A stretch of DNA of 64,000 nt from Endozoicomonas sp. G2_1 (GTDB lineage Bacteria > Pseudomonadota > Gammaproteobacteria > Enterobacterales > Alteromonadaceae): NCBI RefSeq assembly GCF_017744155.1, contig NZ_JAGHQT010000001.1, forward strand, positions 1 through 64,000. The letters run 5' to 3'. Below are positions 47,724 through 57,877 of this stretch, piece after piece. Below the pieces are notes generated by a model. The model was not told where the DNA came from. It ran no database searches and saw only the letters and a list, made by a program, of their open reading frames with translations. The translations under genes were made by a program, and so were the position numbers. The stretch's first letter is position 1. The number at the start of each line of letters is the position of its first letter.

Positions 47724-48335
47724 TTGCTTGAAAGTATTGCTACTTTATCGGGATTTATAGCGACTATTTGGATTTCAATAGGGGTATACGTCGCTGCTAA
47801 GTTTTATCCTAATTATGATCATGCGAATCAATTTTGCAGTGAACTGGGAGCGGCAGGGAGCCCAACGCAAAAAATTTCACCTATTATCAACAATTACCCT
47901 TTAGGTGTCATTTTCTGTTTATTTGGTTGGGCGTTAACTCAACTCAATCATTCAAATCAAGCTATAACAATATCAGGTTTACTAATAATTATTCATGGCA
48001 TAGGAACTTGGATTGCGGGTTACTACCCTATGGATAAAGATCCATATACCAAGTCCCCTACATTAAACTGTAAAATTCACTCTTGGGCTGGTTTCGTAAT
48101 GTTGTTGTCACTTTTGATAGCACCAATAGTAATCGCGTTTAGTCCCAGCTCTATTTATGTCCCGTTTTGGTTTCGGATTACCTCAGTCGTCACTGTTATT
48201 TTAGCAGTCTATTACCTTGTAAAAATGGCTAAAGCGGTTAAAAAGAAAAGGTTAACGGGTTACTATCAGCGCATATCGTATTGGGTTAAATTGCTTTGGC
48301 TAAGTGCTTTTTCTCTAATATTGATTCAAGTGTAA
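47724..48335 (+). CDS. DUF998-like membrane protein
   Basis: A 203-residue protein with six predicted transmembrane helices and the DUF998 features CSELGAAGSP and IGTWIAGYYPMD. No function is established for the family. A TTG at 47673 opens the frame, but an AAGGAG stands seven bases before a second TTG at 47724, and the -10 at 47693-47698 leaves a leader of about 19 bases for it. With the next gene it interrupts a FecIR-TonB receptor set on the opposite strand. Confidence 0.7.
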   Translation: MLESIATLSGFIATIWISIGVYVAAKFYPNYDHANQFCSELGAAGSPTQKISPIINNYPLGVIFCLFGWALTQLNHSNQAITISGLLIIIHGIGTWIAGYYPMDKDPYTKSPTLNCKIHSWAGFVMLLSLLIAPIVIAFSPSSIYVPFWFRITSVVTVILAVYYLVKMAKAVKKKRLTGYYQRISYWVKLLWLSAFSLILIQV

Positions 48336-48458
48336 ATCAACAAACTGTTAGAAGATGAAACTGCACGAACTTAGCTCAGTTTTGCTTCGCTACATATTTT
48401 AACCAGAAATTTACTTCTTTCTCAGCAAAGCATTGGCGACAAAATGGAGAAATCTCAA

Positions 48459-48836
48459 ATGCAATATGATGTTAGTAGTCCCTTAGAGTATATGGAGTCT
48501 CTTGACATAGACTGGAGAAAAGACAAGTTGCAAGAATTGAGGCAAATGATTCTTCAGCAAGACTCAGCTATTCAGGAGACTATTAGCTACAAAATGCTCT
48601 GTTTCACATTAAATGAATCTGTACTGTTTCACTTGAACGCCCAAAAAGGGTACGTAAGTTTGTACTGTGGTGATACCAACAAGATAGATCCAGAGGGAGA
48701 ACTTTTAAAGGGATTAAGCGTTGGCAAAGGTTGCATCCGTTTTACCAAAACAAAGGATATTTCTACAACCCGCATTAACGAATTTATTAAGCAGGCAGTA
48801 ATCTTGCTTAAAGAAGGCAAAGATATAGGGTGCTGA
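48459..48836 (+). CDS. DUF1801-like small protein
   Basis: A 125-residue cytosolic protein of the DUF1801 (YdhG/YjbR-type) fold: an ISYKMLCFTLNE-like amphipathic core, GCIRFTKTKDI and IKQAVILLKEG. Family function is not established. An ATG at 48444 exists, but GGAGA before the ATG at 48459 is well spaced. No clear promoter is seen; it may be co-transcribed with the DUF998 gene. Confidence 0.65.
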   Translation: MQYDVSSPLEYMESLDIDWRKDKLQELRQMILQQDSAIQETISYKMLCFTLNESVLFHLNAQKGYVSLYCGDTNKIDPEGELLKGLSVGKGCIRFTKTKDISTTRINEFIKQAVILLKEGKDIGC

Positions 48837-48854
48837 ACACAGCTAATAAGCCAA

Positions 48855-49916
48855 TTAAATATTCGCTTTAGCTTGGCGTAAGACAATCATACCATTAGAT
48901 TTTTTTTGGTAATCAATATCAAAATTGTAGCTCAACGACTCCAGTAAACCATTGATGTCACCCGCTTTGAAATAGCCTGATATTTTTAATTCGTTCAACT
49001 GGCTATCAATCACGTCAAAGTTAGCATCGTTGTATCGACTCACTTCTTTTAGTACGTCAGATAAAGACTCACCATCAAAAATAAGTTTACCCGTTTGCCA
49101 GGCTAAGTCGCGCTCAACTTGCTCTTCGCTGATCTTTTCAACAGGGGTTGGCGCATTGTTTTCAATGACTGCTTTTTCACCAGTTTGTACCAATAACCCC
49201 TCAAGGTCGGCTATCGGCAATTGCTGACTGATGTCTTGCAAGGTCTCGGTGATATCAGTCGACTGATTAATCAGTACTTGGCCTTCGGTAACCGTGAGCT
49301 CAATATCGCTTTCAGTCGTTTTTTGAATATTAAAAACAGTGCCTAGTGCAGTGAATGATTTGTTACCAACACTAACGACAAAAGGTTTAGACTTGTCTTT
49401 GGCAACATCAAAGTTCGCTTCGCCCTGCTCTAGCGTTAACAAACGTTTATCGTTGGCATAACTGATGGTGACAACACTGTTAGTATTGAGTTGTAATACC
49501 GAACCATCTGGCAACGAAAACGACGACTGCTCGCCAATTTCAGTACGGTACTTTTGACTTTGCTCTGTACTATTAAATGCAGTCCATAATTGCGTTGGTG
49601 TCGCATCAAAAAATACATTCATGCTAACAAGTGAAACTAGCGCAACACTTGCCGCCATCGCCAACGGTAACAAAACTTGTCGTTTAGATTTCGCTTTAGC
49701 CAGTGGAAACAAGCTTTTTAATTCTTCGAGTACAGTTAAATCATCCCATAGCGAGGCCATTTTCATTAGCGCTTGCTCATGAGCTTTTGATTCTTTGATC
49801 CACGTTTGCAATGCTTGTTTTTCAGCACCTGTAAGTCCTCGATCCATTCTGCTCACCCACAGACTCGCTTGCTCGAGAATATCTTCTTTGCTGTTAAATT
49901 GAGAAATCTTTGACAT
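48855..49916 (-). CDS. FecR-type anti-sigma / signal transduction protein
   Basis: A 353-residue regulator. The N-terminal cytoplasmic helix-rich segment (about 1-80; DUF4880-like, with the ALQTWIKESKAHEQAL motif) is followed by a single transmembrane helix (about 83-103) and a periplasmic FecR domain (about 115-230), ending with a C-terminal STN-like DUF4974 part. FecR proteins hold a cognate ECF sigma factor inactive or active depending on the receptor's STN domain. The cognate sigma gene lies 12 bases upstream and an STN receptor gene about 1.4 kb downstream, beyond two opposite-strand genes. Confidence 0.88.
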   Translation of the reverse strand: MSKISQFNSKEDILEQASLWVSRMDRGLTGAEKQALQTWIKESKAHEQALMKMASLWDDLTVLEELKSLFPLAKAKSKRQVLLPLAMAASVALVSLVSMNVFFDATPTQLWTAFNSTEQSQKYRTEIGEQSSFSLPDGSVLQLNTNSVVTISYANDKRLLTLEQGEANFDVAKDKSKPFVVSVGNKSFTALGTVFNIQKTTESDIELTVTEGQVLINQSTDITETLQDISQQLPIADLEGLLVQTGEKAVIENNAPTPVEKISEEQVERDLAWQTGKLIFDGESLSDVLKEVSRYNDANFDVIDSQLNELKISGYFKAGDINGLLESLSYNFDIDYQKKSNGMIVLRQAKANI

Positions 49917-49928
49917 CAATTACAAACT

Positions 49929-50489
49929 CTACTTGCGTCGCTGACGCGGAAAATTAGCTAAATCGCTATCGAATGCTTTGTCGCTCTTGTCGAATTGTTC
50001 CATGTACATGGCGGTATGCAACAAACCTTTGGCAACGTGTTTTTCAACCGTACTTTCGCTTAACCCTAAATACTGACTAATTTCTTTTTGGCTAAGACCA
50101 TAAACTTTCTTTAAGATAAAACACTTTCTCACCGAACCCGATAACTGATCCGCAGCACGGCAAAAATGAAGAAAGCGCTCTTTGCTCTCAAACTCCTTTT
50201 CAAAGCTTTGACTACTTAGATCAACAGGTAGTTCATCAAAATCCTCTATTGATTCACCAAATTTATTATCCCATTTTGCCACATGATTAATCGCCAAGTT
50301 TTTCGCCGTTTGTAGCATATAAGTACGCGCGTACTTAATTTCTTTGTGCAAACTGGCTTCGTAGCTTTTAACAAATGTTTCTTGAACGATGTCGTCTAAG
50401 TCTTCCTTGTGCACAATGCGACTAATATATCGTTTAATATTAGCGGTATAGCTAACAAAAATGTCTGATATATTATTCTTATGGCTCAT
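49929..50489 (-). CDS. FecI-type ECF sigma factor
   Basis: A 186-residue ECF sigma factor with sigma region 2 (about 1-80; IVQETFVKSYEA and the DD pattern) and region 4 (about 115-170; LKKVYGLSQKEISQYLGLSESTVEKHV). It is the first gene of a FecI-FecR pair and would activate the receptor promoter on signal. It lies about 140 bp downstream of the rpsO gene in the gap between rpsO and pnp. Confidence 0.9.
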   Translation of the reverse strand: MSHKNNISDIFVSYTANIKRYISRIVHKEDLDDIVQETFVKSYEASLHKEIKYARTYMLQTAKNLAINHVAKWDNKFGESIEDFDELPVDLSSQSFEKEFESKERFLHFCRAADQLSGSVRKCFILKKVYGLSQKEISQYLGLSESTVEKHVAKGLLHTAMYMEQFDKSDKAFDSDLANFPRQRRK

Positions 50490-50584
50490 TGCTTAAACTC
50501 ATTTTTCGTTGTTATTTTAACAACAGTGACAACAAGATAACCTTTATTGCCCTGTTTTTTGCAATACCATAACACAAAAAACAA

Positions 50585-50607
50585 AAAAGGAGCCAGAGGC
50601 TCCTTTT
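50585..50607 (-). terminator. rpsO terminator
   Basis: A 10-bp stem (AAAAGGAGCC / GGCTCCTTTT) with loop AGA, 20 bases after the rpsO stop. Confidence 0.85.
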
Positions 50608-50626
50608 GATGCAATTAGGTTTAGTC

Positions 50627-50896
50627 TTAGCGACGTAGACCTAATTTAGCGATTAAGCTTGAGTAACGCTCAACGTTTTTACGCTTTAAGTAGTCAAGTA
50701 ACTTACGACGTTGACTAACCATGCGTAAAAGACCACGACGTGAGTGGTGATCGTGGATGTGCTCTTTGAAGTGACCTTGTAAGTGGTTGATTTGTGTAGT
50801 TAACAAAGCAACTTGAACTTCTGGAGAACCAGTGTCACCTTCTTTAGTAGCGTATTCAGCAACGATAGCTGCTTTTTGAGAAGCGCTTAAAGACAT
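50627..50896 (-). CDS. rpsO: Ribosomal protein S15
   Basis: An 89-residue 30S protein that binds 16S rRNA helices 20-22 and is one of the first to assemble. The start [25 protein letters not shown] and the [19 protein letters not shown] segment are typical. In most relatives pnp follows it; here a signalling block intervenes and it has its own terminator. Confidence 0.97.
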   Translation of the reverse strand: MSLSASQKAAIVAEYATKEGDTGSPEVQVALLTTQINHLQGHFKEHIHDHHSRRGLLRMVSQRRKLLDYLKRKNVERYSSLIAKLGLRR

Positions 50897-51121
50897 AATA
50901 AAATACCTATATCATTTTAGTGTGTTAAAAATCGCGTCAAGCCGAACACTAAATCAGCAAAACGTTCTGTGTTATCTCTTTAATACCTAGGGCATTAAAG
51001 AGCGCGTATTCTAACAGCCAAGGCGATTATTTCAAGTGTTAATCGGTGGCCTGGGGCTAAATATTGTGCGTTAGTCGCCCGCTTTGGCCGAATCTTACAA
51101 CGACTAAATCACAAAAGAAAA

Positions 51122-51148
51122 AGGCCGAGTATTGACGATACTCGGCCT
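51122..51148 (-). terminator. S46 peptidase terminator
   Basis: An 11-bp perfect stem (AGGCCGAGTAT / ATACTCGGCCT) with five-base loop, T run on the minus strand, 29 bases after the stop. Confidence 0.88.
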
Positions 51149-51176
51149 CAAGTTTCGTATTCAAATAACCAATCGG

Positions 51177-53354
51177 TTATTTGACCACGGTCATTTCATC
51201 GACAATGTTTTTTGCTCCGTCGATGTGCTCCATCGTCCAAAGCATAAACGGCACACTGGTGTGAATAGCGCGGTTAAAGTTAGGATCGTAATCCCAATCG
51301 CCAATAATCGACTCGTAGACACCGTCAAACGCCAAACCGACAAATTCACCTTTGGCATTGAGTGTTGGTGAACCTGAGTTACCACCAGTAATATCAACCG
51401 TCGACAAATAGTTTACTGGCACTGACCCCAAACTTTGTCGAGCGTAGCTACCGTAATTTTGAGTTGCGATTGCCGTGCGAATATTGTCAAACAAGTCGAA
51501 CTCTGCATCACCAGCAACGTACTTAGCCAACATGCCTTCTAGGGTAGTAAATGGCTGTGCCGTTAAACCGTCTTGTGGTGAATAGCCTTTAACATTGCCG
51601 TACGTAATGCGCAATGAACTATTGGCGTCAGCGTAAACAGGCTCGCCTTTACTCTTTTTGTAGGCAATCATTGCCGCCATAAAGGCAGGTCTTACTTGAG
51701 CAAGCTTGCCGAAAAGCGCTTTGTCTTCTTTTTCCTGAGCAATTAACTGTGGGTACTGCGAAACAGCAAACTTAATATACGGGTCGTCGCTATTTTTAAA
51801 TGCTTGCACCGGCTTTTTCATCCAAGCTAAGCGAACAGCTTCTTGATCGAGTTCAGTGTTTGCGTGCATGTTATCGAGTTGTTTAGCAAGCTTTTTAGCG
51901 TCAAAGCCTTGGTCTAAACCAAAGAATTTGTCAAAGGCAAGATTGCGCTCAGGTGCAGGTAATTGAGCGTATTGGCTAATAAAGTGCATCAAGATCGCCT
52001 TATCAACTTCGGCATCATATCGGCGATTCACTCGTTTCATTTTCTGGGTAAAACGGTTCATATCACGCTCTTGATAACCTTGTTCACGCTCGGCGTCTGG
52101 CTTGCCATTTTCGTTGGCAAGGTAATATAAGTCTTTCGCGACTCGCATCAGGTTTGTGCGACCAATATACGACAAGATCAAATCTCGGGCTTGGTTTTGT
52201 TGGCTAAGCGCAATCAATTGATTTAACTCCACCAATGCCTGACCATATTGTTTTTGACGTTTTTTCGAGGCGTTAATCCAGGTCTGTAGTGCTTTTAACT
52301 CTTGTTGCTTACGAGCAAGCATGTTGCCTTTGTTAAAGCTCTCCACCATAGCACCGTAATTTTTAGCATAATTAGCTAAGCCTGCAATTGTACTTTCATA
52401 CTTAATTCTGGCATCACTGCCCTCTAGCGCGGTATTTTTAATCACGTCAATATACTCTTCGCGATAGCGCTTAGCCGTTGGGTAAACCCAGTTAAACTGG
52501 TTCTCAACTTCACTAGCAATGCGGTAACGATTGGTGCGACCTGGGTAACCCAGCACCATAACATAATCGTTTTCTTCAACACCATTGGCATTCACTTTGA
52601 GGAACGCTTTAGGTTTAAATGGCACATTGTCTTTTGAGTAATCAGCTGGTTGGCCATCTTTGTTAACATAAGCGCGATAAAATGCCCAATCGCCGGTGTG
52701 ACGAGGCCACATCCAGTTGTCGGTATCACCGCCAAATTTACCAATACTCGCTGGTGGCGCGTAAACTAAACGGACATCGCGAATCGCAAGCTGCTTAATT
52801 AAGATATATTTAAGGCCACCGTGAAAGCTGTAGACTTCGCAGCGATAATCTTGTGATGTTTCACATTCAGCAACCAGCTTTTTCTCATTGTTTTCGATTG
52901 CTTCAAAGTATGCTTGCCCTTTAACTGACTCAGGAATTGTCCCTGTGATTAAGTCAGTCACATTGGTTAATGACTCGGTGACATAAACCCGAGAACCTGG
53001 CACGGCTTGTAGCTCTTGAGCGTGAGATTGAGCAACAAAGCCTTTTTCCAGTAAATTGTTGGTTTCTGTAGAGTTGTATTGGATAGAGCCATAAGCACAG
53101 TGATGATTGGTCACCACCAAACCCTGCTCAGACAAAAACGAAGCAGTACAACCACCTAAACTAATGATGGCGTTCATTGGAAACTGATTTAAGTTTTCCA
53201 TCTGAGTAGGATCTAACTGCAATCCCGCTTGTTTTAATTTACCGCTAATTTCTTGTAATTGATGAGGTTGCCACATGCCTTCATCAGCAAGTGCGACACC
53301 AGAGGTGAATAATGATGCTAAAGCCAGCGCCTTGAACATACGTTTATTTATCAT
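51177..53354 (-). CDS. S46-family dipeptidyl peptidase (DPP7-like)
   Basis: A 725-residue periplasmic serine exopeptidase. A signal peptide (about 1-23, ALA cleavage) is followed by GGCTASFLSEQGLVVTNHHC (His85). The Asp region DTDNWMWPRH and the Ser motif TGGNSGSP are intact, giving the His-Asp-Ser triad of family S46. LAFDGVYES has Gly where DPP11 has an Arg, which suggests hydrophobic rather than acidic P1 preference (DPP7-like; inferred). The frame runs to 53456; ATG 53354 starts the signal peptide. It lies between truB and rpsO, which are usually neighbours. Confidence 0.93.
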   Translation of the reverse strand: MINKRMFKALALASLFTSGVALADEGMWQPHQLQEISGKLKQAGLQLDPTQMENLNQFPMNAIISLGGCTASFLSEQGLVVTNHHCAYGSIQYNSTETNNLLEKGFVAQSHAQELQAVPGSRVYVTESLTNVTDLITGTIPESVKGQAYFEAIENNEKKLVAECETSQDYRCEVYSFHGGLKYILIKQLAIRDVRLVYAPPASIGKFGGDTDNWMWPRHTGDWAFYRAYVNKDGQPADYSKDNVPFKPKAFLKVNANGVEENDYVMVLGYPGRTNRYRIASEVENQFNWVYPTAKRYREEYIDVIKNTALEGSDARIKYESTIAGLANYAKNYGAMVESFNKGNMLARKQQELKALQTWINASKKRQKQYGQALVELNQLIALSQQNQARDLILSYIGRTNLMRVAKDLYYLANENGKPDAEREQGYQERDMNRFTQKMKRVNRRYDAEVDKAILMHFISQYAQLPAPERNLAFDKFFGLDQGFDAKKLAKQLDNMHANTELDQEAVRLAWMKKPVQAFKNSDDPYIKFAVSQYPQLIAQEKEDKALFGKLAQVRPAFMAAMIAYKKSKGEPVYADANSSLRITYGNVKGYSPQDGLTAQPFTTLEGMLAKYVAGDAEFDLFDNIRTAIATQNYGSYARQSLGSVPVNYLSTVDITGGNSGSPTLNAKGEFVGLAFDGVYESIIGDWDYDPNFNRAIHTSVPFMLWTMEHIDGAKNIVDEMTVVK

Positions 53355-53681
53355 AATCAGGTTTCCATTTGATTTTATTTTTTTATGTAATTTGCAACAA
53401 GCATTTCTGTGCTGCCGATTTTTTGTACGCATTATACTGCAGGAAGTACTGCACAAATATTTAACAAAAAGCGAACTAGGTTATGCCACATAGACTAAAG
53501 GTTACCCTCAGTGCCGTATAAAAGTAAACCAAGTGTTATCAAGAAGTAATTTTCAGCGCAACATAGTGTGATAATATCACAAAACGAGCTCAAGTGACTT
53601 GTTGAAATTGATAATTTTATTAAAGGAAAGTTAAGATAACTGTACACTGCCAAAGTCAGACTAAATTCAATTCAAATCAAA
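53355..53681. other. Region upstream of the S46 peptidase
   Basis: Noncoding, about 330 bp. It contains a 13-bp near-palindrome, GTGATAATATCAC (53568-53580), that could be an operator. No other gene is visible. Confidence 0.45.
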
Positions 53682-53710
53682 AAAGCCAAGTAGTTGTTCT
53701 ACTTGGCTTT
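53682..53710 (-). terminator. truB terminator
   Basis: A 12-bp perfect stem (AAAGCCAAGTAG / CTACTTGGCTTT) with five-base loop and T run on the minus strand, 31 bases after the truB stop. Confidence 0.9.
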
Positions 53711-53741
53711 AAAAAATGGCTGTGTATTTATGGCGCTATGG

Positions 53742-54698
53742 TTATTGCTGTTGTTCTTTAACCACAATGCGTTTTGGCGCGACTAAGCCATCGTCGTTAA
53801 TTTCACCAACGCCAATAAATTCGCCGGCGTTAGCTTCGTCGCCGTCAATAAAGATTTGAACGGTCCCGTTAGCAGGTGCATTGGCCGCTTTTACCGGGTT
53901 ACCATGGCGCAAGTAACTTGCTGACATGGCATCAACTTCGACTTTCGCAATACCCACTAAGGCGGTTTCCATTGGCATTAGCAAAGGATCTAACACTTCA
54001 GATGGCGTAATGCCGTCCTCACGAGCCTGCTCAAGTAAAACGTTTAACTGATCTAAGGTCAGCATTTTATCTCGAGGATACTGACCAACAGCCACACGAC
54101 GCAGCTGGGCAACATGAGCACCACAACCTAACGCTTCACCTAAGTCATCAACGATAGTGCGAATATAGGTACCTTTCGAGCAGTGAATTTCCATCTCAAC
54201 TTCATCGCCTTCAAAACGCAAAACATCAAGACGAAAAACCGTAATATCACGCGCTTCTCTCGGTACCTCAATACCTTCACGGGCATATTTGTACAGTGGC
54301 TGACCTTGGTGCTTCAGGGCTGAATACATTGACGGCACTTGTTTGCTGTCACCGCGAAAATGCTCTAACGCAGACATTAACTGAGCTTCGTCAATATTTA
54401 CTGGCTTTTCACTCACCACTTCGCCATCGGCATCGCTGGTGGTGGTGCGAATACCGAGCTTAGCCGTGACTTGATAGACCTTATCAGTATCGAGTAAAAA
54501 CTGAGAAAACTTGGTTGCTTCACCAAAGCAAATTGGCAGCATGCCGGTTGCTAGTGGGTCTAAAGCACCTGTATGACCAGCTTTTTGCGCAAAATAAATG
54601 CGCTTAGCTTGCTGCAAGGCATGATTACTCGATAACTCATAAGGCTTATCCAGCAACAAAATACCGTTTATTGGTCGACCCTTTCTGCGCTTTGCCAT
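53742..54698 (-). CDS. truB: tRNA pseudouridine-55 synthase
   Basis: Converts U55 to pseudouridine in the T-loop of most tRNAs. The catalytic Asp is in [16 protein letters not shown]; length 318 and C-terminal PUA domain fit. It follows rbfA by three bases at the end of the rimP-nusA-infB-rbfA-truB cluster. Confidence 0.96.
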   Translation of the reverse strand: MAKRRKGRPINGILLLDKPYELSSNHALQQAKRIYFAQKAGHTGALDPLATGMLPICFGEATKFSQFLLDTDKVYQVTAKLGIRTTTSDADGEVVSEKPVNIDEAQLMSALEHFRGDSKQVPSMYSALKHQGQPLYKYAREGIEVPREARDITVFRLDVLRFEGDEVEMEIHCSKGTYIRTIVDDLGEALGCGAHVAQLRRVAVGQYPRDKMLTLDQLNVLLEQAREDGITPSEVLDPLLMPMETALVGIAKVEVDAMSASYLRHGNPVKAANAPANGTVQIFIDGDEANAGEFIGVGEINDDGLVAPKRIVVKEQQQ

Positions 54699-54701
54699 CG
54701 C

Positions 54702-55115
54702 TTAATTACTCTCCGAGTCGTTATTTTCTGACTCATTGCCTTCTGACTCACTCGCGCGGCGCTGATCTTCAGCCACGGCTTGGTCAACCAGTGACGTCAT
54801 GCGAACACCTTCAACCATTGATTGGTCGTAGACAAAACGCAGCTCGGGCATAATACGAGCCTTTAAACGCTTAGCTAACAAACCGCGAACAAAGCCCGAC
54901 GCTTCGTTTAAGATTTCAAGTGATACTTTAACGTCTTCATCTTGATTTAAAAATGTGACAAAGACTTTGGCATAGGCTAAATCGCGGGTAACTTCAACCG
55001 CGGAAACCGTCACCATAGACAAACGTGGATCTTTGATTTCACGCTGTAAAATCATTGCCACTTCTTTTTGAATTTGTTGACCAACGCGATCAGTTCGCGC
55101 GTAATTTCTGGCCAT
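54702..55115 (-). CDS. rbfA: Ribosome-binding factor A
   Basis: A small KH-fold 30S maturation factor needed for 16S 5' processing and cold growth. The start [22 protein letters not shown] and [17 protein letters not shown] are typical. The C-terminal tail is Glu/Asn/Ser-rich. A hairpin with a T run separates it from infB. Confidence 0.95.
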   Translation of the reverse strand: MARNYARTDRVGQQIQKEVAMILQREIKDPRLSMVTVSAVEVTRDLAYAKVFVTFLNQDEDVKVSLEILNEASGFVRGLLAKRLKARIMPELRFVYDQSMVEGVRMTSLVDQAVAEDQRRASESEGNESENNDSESN

Positions 55116-55136
55116 AAAACACCTCTTTTTTCAGAG

Positions 55137-55163
55137 AAAAATGGGGGCTAGGCCCCCATTTTA
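55137..55163 (-). terminator. Terminator-like hairpin between infB and rbfA
   Basis: An 11-bp stem (AAAATGGGGGC / GCCCCCATTTT) with loop TAG and a T-rich run on the minus strand. It may give partial termination or transcript processing between two co-directional genes. Confidence 0.7.
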
Positions 55164-55184
55164 TTATTTATAAGCTTTTAAAGA

Positions 55185-57854
55185 TTAAAGCGTACGCTTA
55201 ACTTCAACCACTTCAAATACTTCGATTTGGTCACCAACTTTCACGTCGTTGTAGTTCTTAACACCAATACCACATTCGGTACCGTTACGAACTTCTTGTA
55301 CGTCGTCTTTAAAGCGACGCAGTGACTCAAGCTCACCTTCGTAAATAACCACGTTTTCACGTAATACGCGAATTGGGTTGTTACGCTTGATAATACCCTC
55401 AGTCACCATACAACCGGCAATTGCGCCAAGCTTAGGTGATTTGAATACATCGCGAACTTCAGCAAGACCAATGATTTCTTGTTTGAACTCAGGCGCAAGT
55501 AAACCGCTCATCGCTTGTTTAACTTCGTCGATTAGGTCGTAAATAACGCTGTAGTAACGCAAATCAACGCCTTCTGTTTCAATCACTTTACGCGCAGAAG
55601 CATCAGCACGAACGTTAAAACCAACAACAATCGCATTTGACGCCGCAGCAAGTGACGCGTCAGTTTCAGTGATACCACCAACACCTGAGCCGATAATTTT
55701 CACTTTTACTTCGTCTGTTGAAAGCTTAACTAAGGCATCTGAGATCGCTTCAAGTGAACCTTGTACGTCAGATTTCAATACCACATTAACTTCAGAAACA
55801 TCACCATCAGCCATATCAGAGAACATGTTCTCAAGCTTAGCTTTTTGCTGGCGAGCAAGTTTAACGTCGCGGAATTTACCTTGACGATATAAGGCAACTT
55901 CACGTGCTTTACGCTCGTCTTTTACAACAGTTGCTTCATCACCTGATTGTGGTACACCACTTAAACCTAAAATCTCAACTGGAATTGATGGGCCAGCAGA
56001 CTTAATTTGCTTGCCAAGCTCGTCGCGCATGGCGCGAACACGGCCGTATTCCAAACCACAAAGTACGATATCACCTTGGTTTAAAGTACCTTCTTGAACA
56101 AGTACTGTTGCCACTGGGCCGCGGCCTTTGTCAAGTTTAGACTCGATAACAACACCGTTTGCCATTTTGTCGACAACCGCTGTTAATTCAAGTACTTCAG
56201 CTTGCAATAAGACAGCGTCAAGTAGGTCATCGATACCTAAACCTGATTTAGCTGATACGTGAACGAACTGAGTATCACCACCCCAATCTTCAGGGATAAT
56301 GTCGTGCTGTGACAATTCAGTTTTAACTCTGTCTGGATCAGCGGTTTCTTTATCCATTTTGTTAACTGCAATAACAATTGGCACATCAGCAGCTTTAGCA
56401 TGCTGAATTGCTTCAATTGTTTGTGGCATGACACCATCGTCAGCAGCAACAACAATAATAACGATATCGGTTGCTTTAGCACCACGTGAACGCATTGAGG
56501 TAAATGCGGCGTGACCTGGAGTATCTAAGAAAGTCACCATACCATGGCCAGTTTCTACGTGATAAGCACCAATGTGCTGAGTAATACCACCTGCTTCGCC
56601 AGCAGCTACTTTAGCTTCGCGAATGTAGTCAAGTAATGATGTTTTACCGTGGTCAACGTGACCCATAATGGTCACTACTGGCGCGCGAGTAATCGCTTCA
56701 CCGGCATCACCGCGATCAGACAATACCGCTTCTTCAAGGGCATTTTCTTTCACCAAGATAACATTGCGCCCCATTTCCTCAGCAACCAGTGCTGCGGTTT
56801 CTTGGTCAATGACTTGGTTAATGGTCGCCATAGCGCCCATTTTGAACATCACTTTAACTACTTCCGCGCCTTTAACTGACATTTTATTTGCCAATTCAGC
56901 AACAGAAATTGTTTCACCGATGCGAACATCTTGTAGCTTAGTTTCAGCTGGCTTTTGGAAACCGTGCTTTAAGCTTTGCGGTGCAGAAAGCGTTTGCTTA
57001 CCACGACCACGGCCGCGAGCTTGCTTGTCTTGTTGTCCGCCTTTTTTCTTCTTGCGACGACGACCACTGCTCTCTTCTTGAGAGTCAACAGCATCTTCCG
57101 CTTCTTGTGCGTATTTAGAAGAAGTTAAATGAACAACTTCTTGCTCTTTTTTAATACGCTCAGCTTCTTGTTCTTTCCAACGAGCTTCGTTTTCTTCCGC
57201 TAAGCGCTTAGCTTCTTCAGCACTGCGCTTGGCTTCTTCTTCAGCTTTTGCAGCAGCTTCTTGCTCTTGTTGCACGCGAATGCGCTCGGCTTCATCAGCT
57301 TCTGCTTTTTCTGCAGCCGTTTGCTCTGGTGTTTTTTGCGCTTCAATTTCAGCAGCTTTCGCTTTCGCCGCTTCTTTTGCTTTAGCGTCAGCTTCGGCCT
57401 TAGCTTTGCGCTCAGCGTCAGCTTTTGCTTTCGCTTCGGCGTCTGCCTTGGCTTTTGCTTCAGCTTCTGCTTGTAGACGAGCTTCTTCAGCCGCTCGGGC
57501 TTCAGCTTCTGCCTGAGCTTTCGCTTCTGCTTCTGCTTGTTGCTGCTCTTCTAAATCGCTTGCTTTTACGTAAGTACGCTTTTTGCGTACTTCAACTTGA
57601 ACTTGCTTCGCTTTAGAGCCGCTACCTACAGACAAGGTAGTTTTTTTCTTGCGGCTTAAAGTCATCTTACTCGGCTTGGCGGCACTGTCGTCACCGTGCT
57701 GTTTCTTCAAGTGCTCAAGCAAGGTTTCTTTTTCTTGCTCAGTCACAGAATCAGACGCTGATTTGGTAATACCTGCGTCAGCTAGTTGGCTAACTAGGCG
57801 ATCGACCGGTGTTCCGATTTCATTGGCAAGTTGTTCAATTTTTACTTCTGCCAT
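55185..57854 (-). CDS. infB: Translation initiation factor IF-2
   Basis: GTPase that brings fMet-tRNA to the 30S subunit. An Ala/Glu/Lys-rich coiled-coil stretch (about residues 95-260) is followed by the G domain ([26 protein letters not shown]). Domains C1 and C2 complete the 889-residue protein. Antisense frames over the Ala-rich region are artefacts of biased codons. Follows nusA by 23 bases. Confidence 0.97.
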   Translation of the reverse strand: MAEVKIEQLANEIGTPVDRLVSQLADAGITKSASDSVTEQEKETLLEHLKKQHGDDSAAKPSKMTLSRKKKTTLSVGSGSKAKQVQVEVRKKRTYVKASDLEEQQQAEAEAKAQAEAEARAAEEARLQAEAEAKAKADAEAKAKADAERKAKAEADAKAKEAAKAKAAEIEAQKTPEQTAAEKAEADEAERIRVQQEQEAAAKAEEEAKRSAEEAKRLAEENEARWKEQEAERIKKEQEVVHLTSSKYAQEAEDAVDSQEESSGRRRKKKKGGQQDKQARGRGRGKQTLSAPQSLKHGFQKPAETKLQDVRIGETISVAELANKMSVKGAEVVKVMFKMGAMATINQVIDQETAALVAEEMGRNVILVKENALEEAVLSDRGDAGEAITRAPVVTIMGHVDHGKTSLLDYIREAKVAAGEAGGITQHIGAYHVETGHGMVTFLDTPGHAAFTSMRSRGAKATDIVIIVVAADDGVMPQTIEAIQHAKAADVPIVIAVNKMDKETADPDRVKTELSQHDIIPEDWGGDTQFVHVSAKSGLGIDDLLDAVLLQAEVLELTAVVDKMANGVVIESKLDKGRGPVATVLVQEGTLNQGDIVLCGLEYGRVRAMRDELGKQIKSAGPSIPVEILGLSGVPQSGDEATVVKDERKAREVALYRQGKFRDVKLARQQKAKLENMFSDMADGDVSEVNVVLKSDVQGSLEAISDALVKLSTDEVKVKIIGSGVGGITETDASLAAASNAIVVGFNVRADASARKVIETEGVDLRYYSVIYDLIDEVKQAMSGLLAPEFKQEIIGLAEVRDVFKSPKLGAIAGCMVTEGIIKRNNPIRVLRENVVIYEGELESLRRFKDDVQEVRNGTECGIGVKNYNDVKVGDQIEVFEVVEVKRTL

Positions 57855-57877
57855 CTAATTATTTCTCCCGGCGATTA

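Noticed and set aside
57229-57616. Long frames on the plus strand over infB
   Set aside because: They are antisense to the Ala/Glu/Lys-rich coiled coil of IF-2 and reflect its codon bias.
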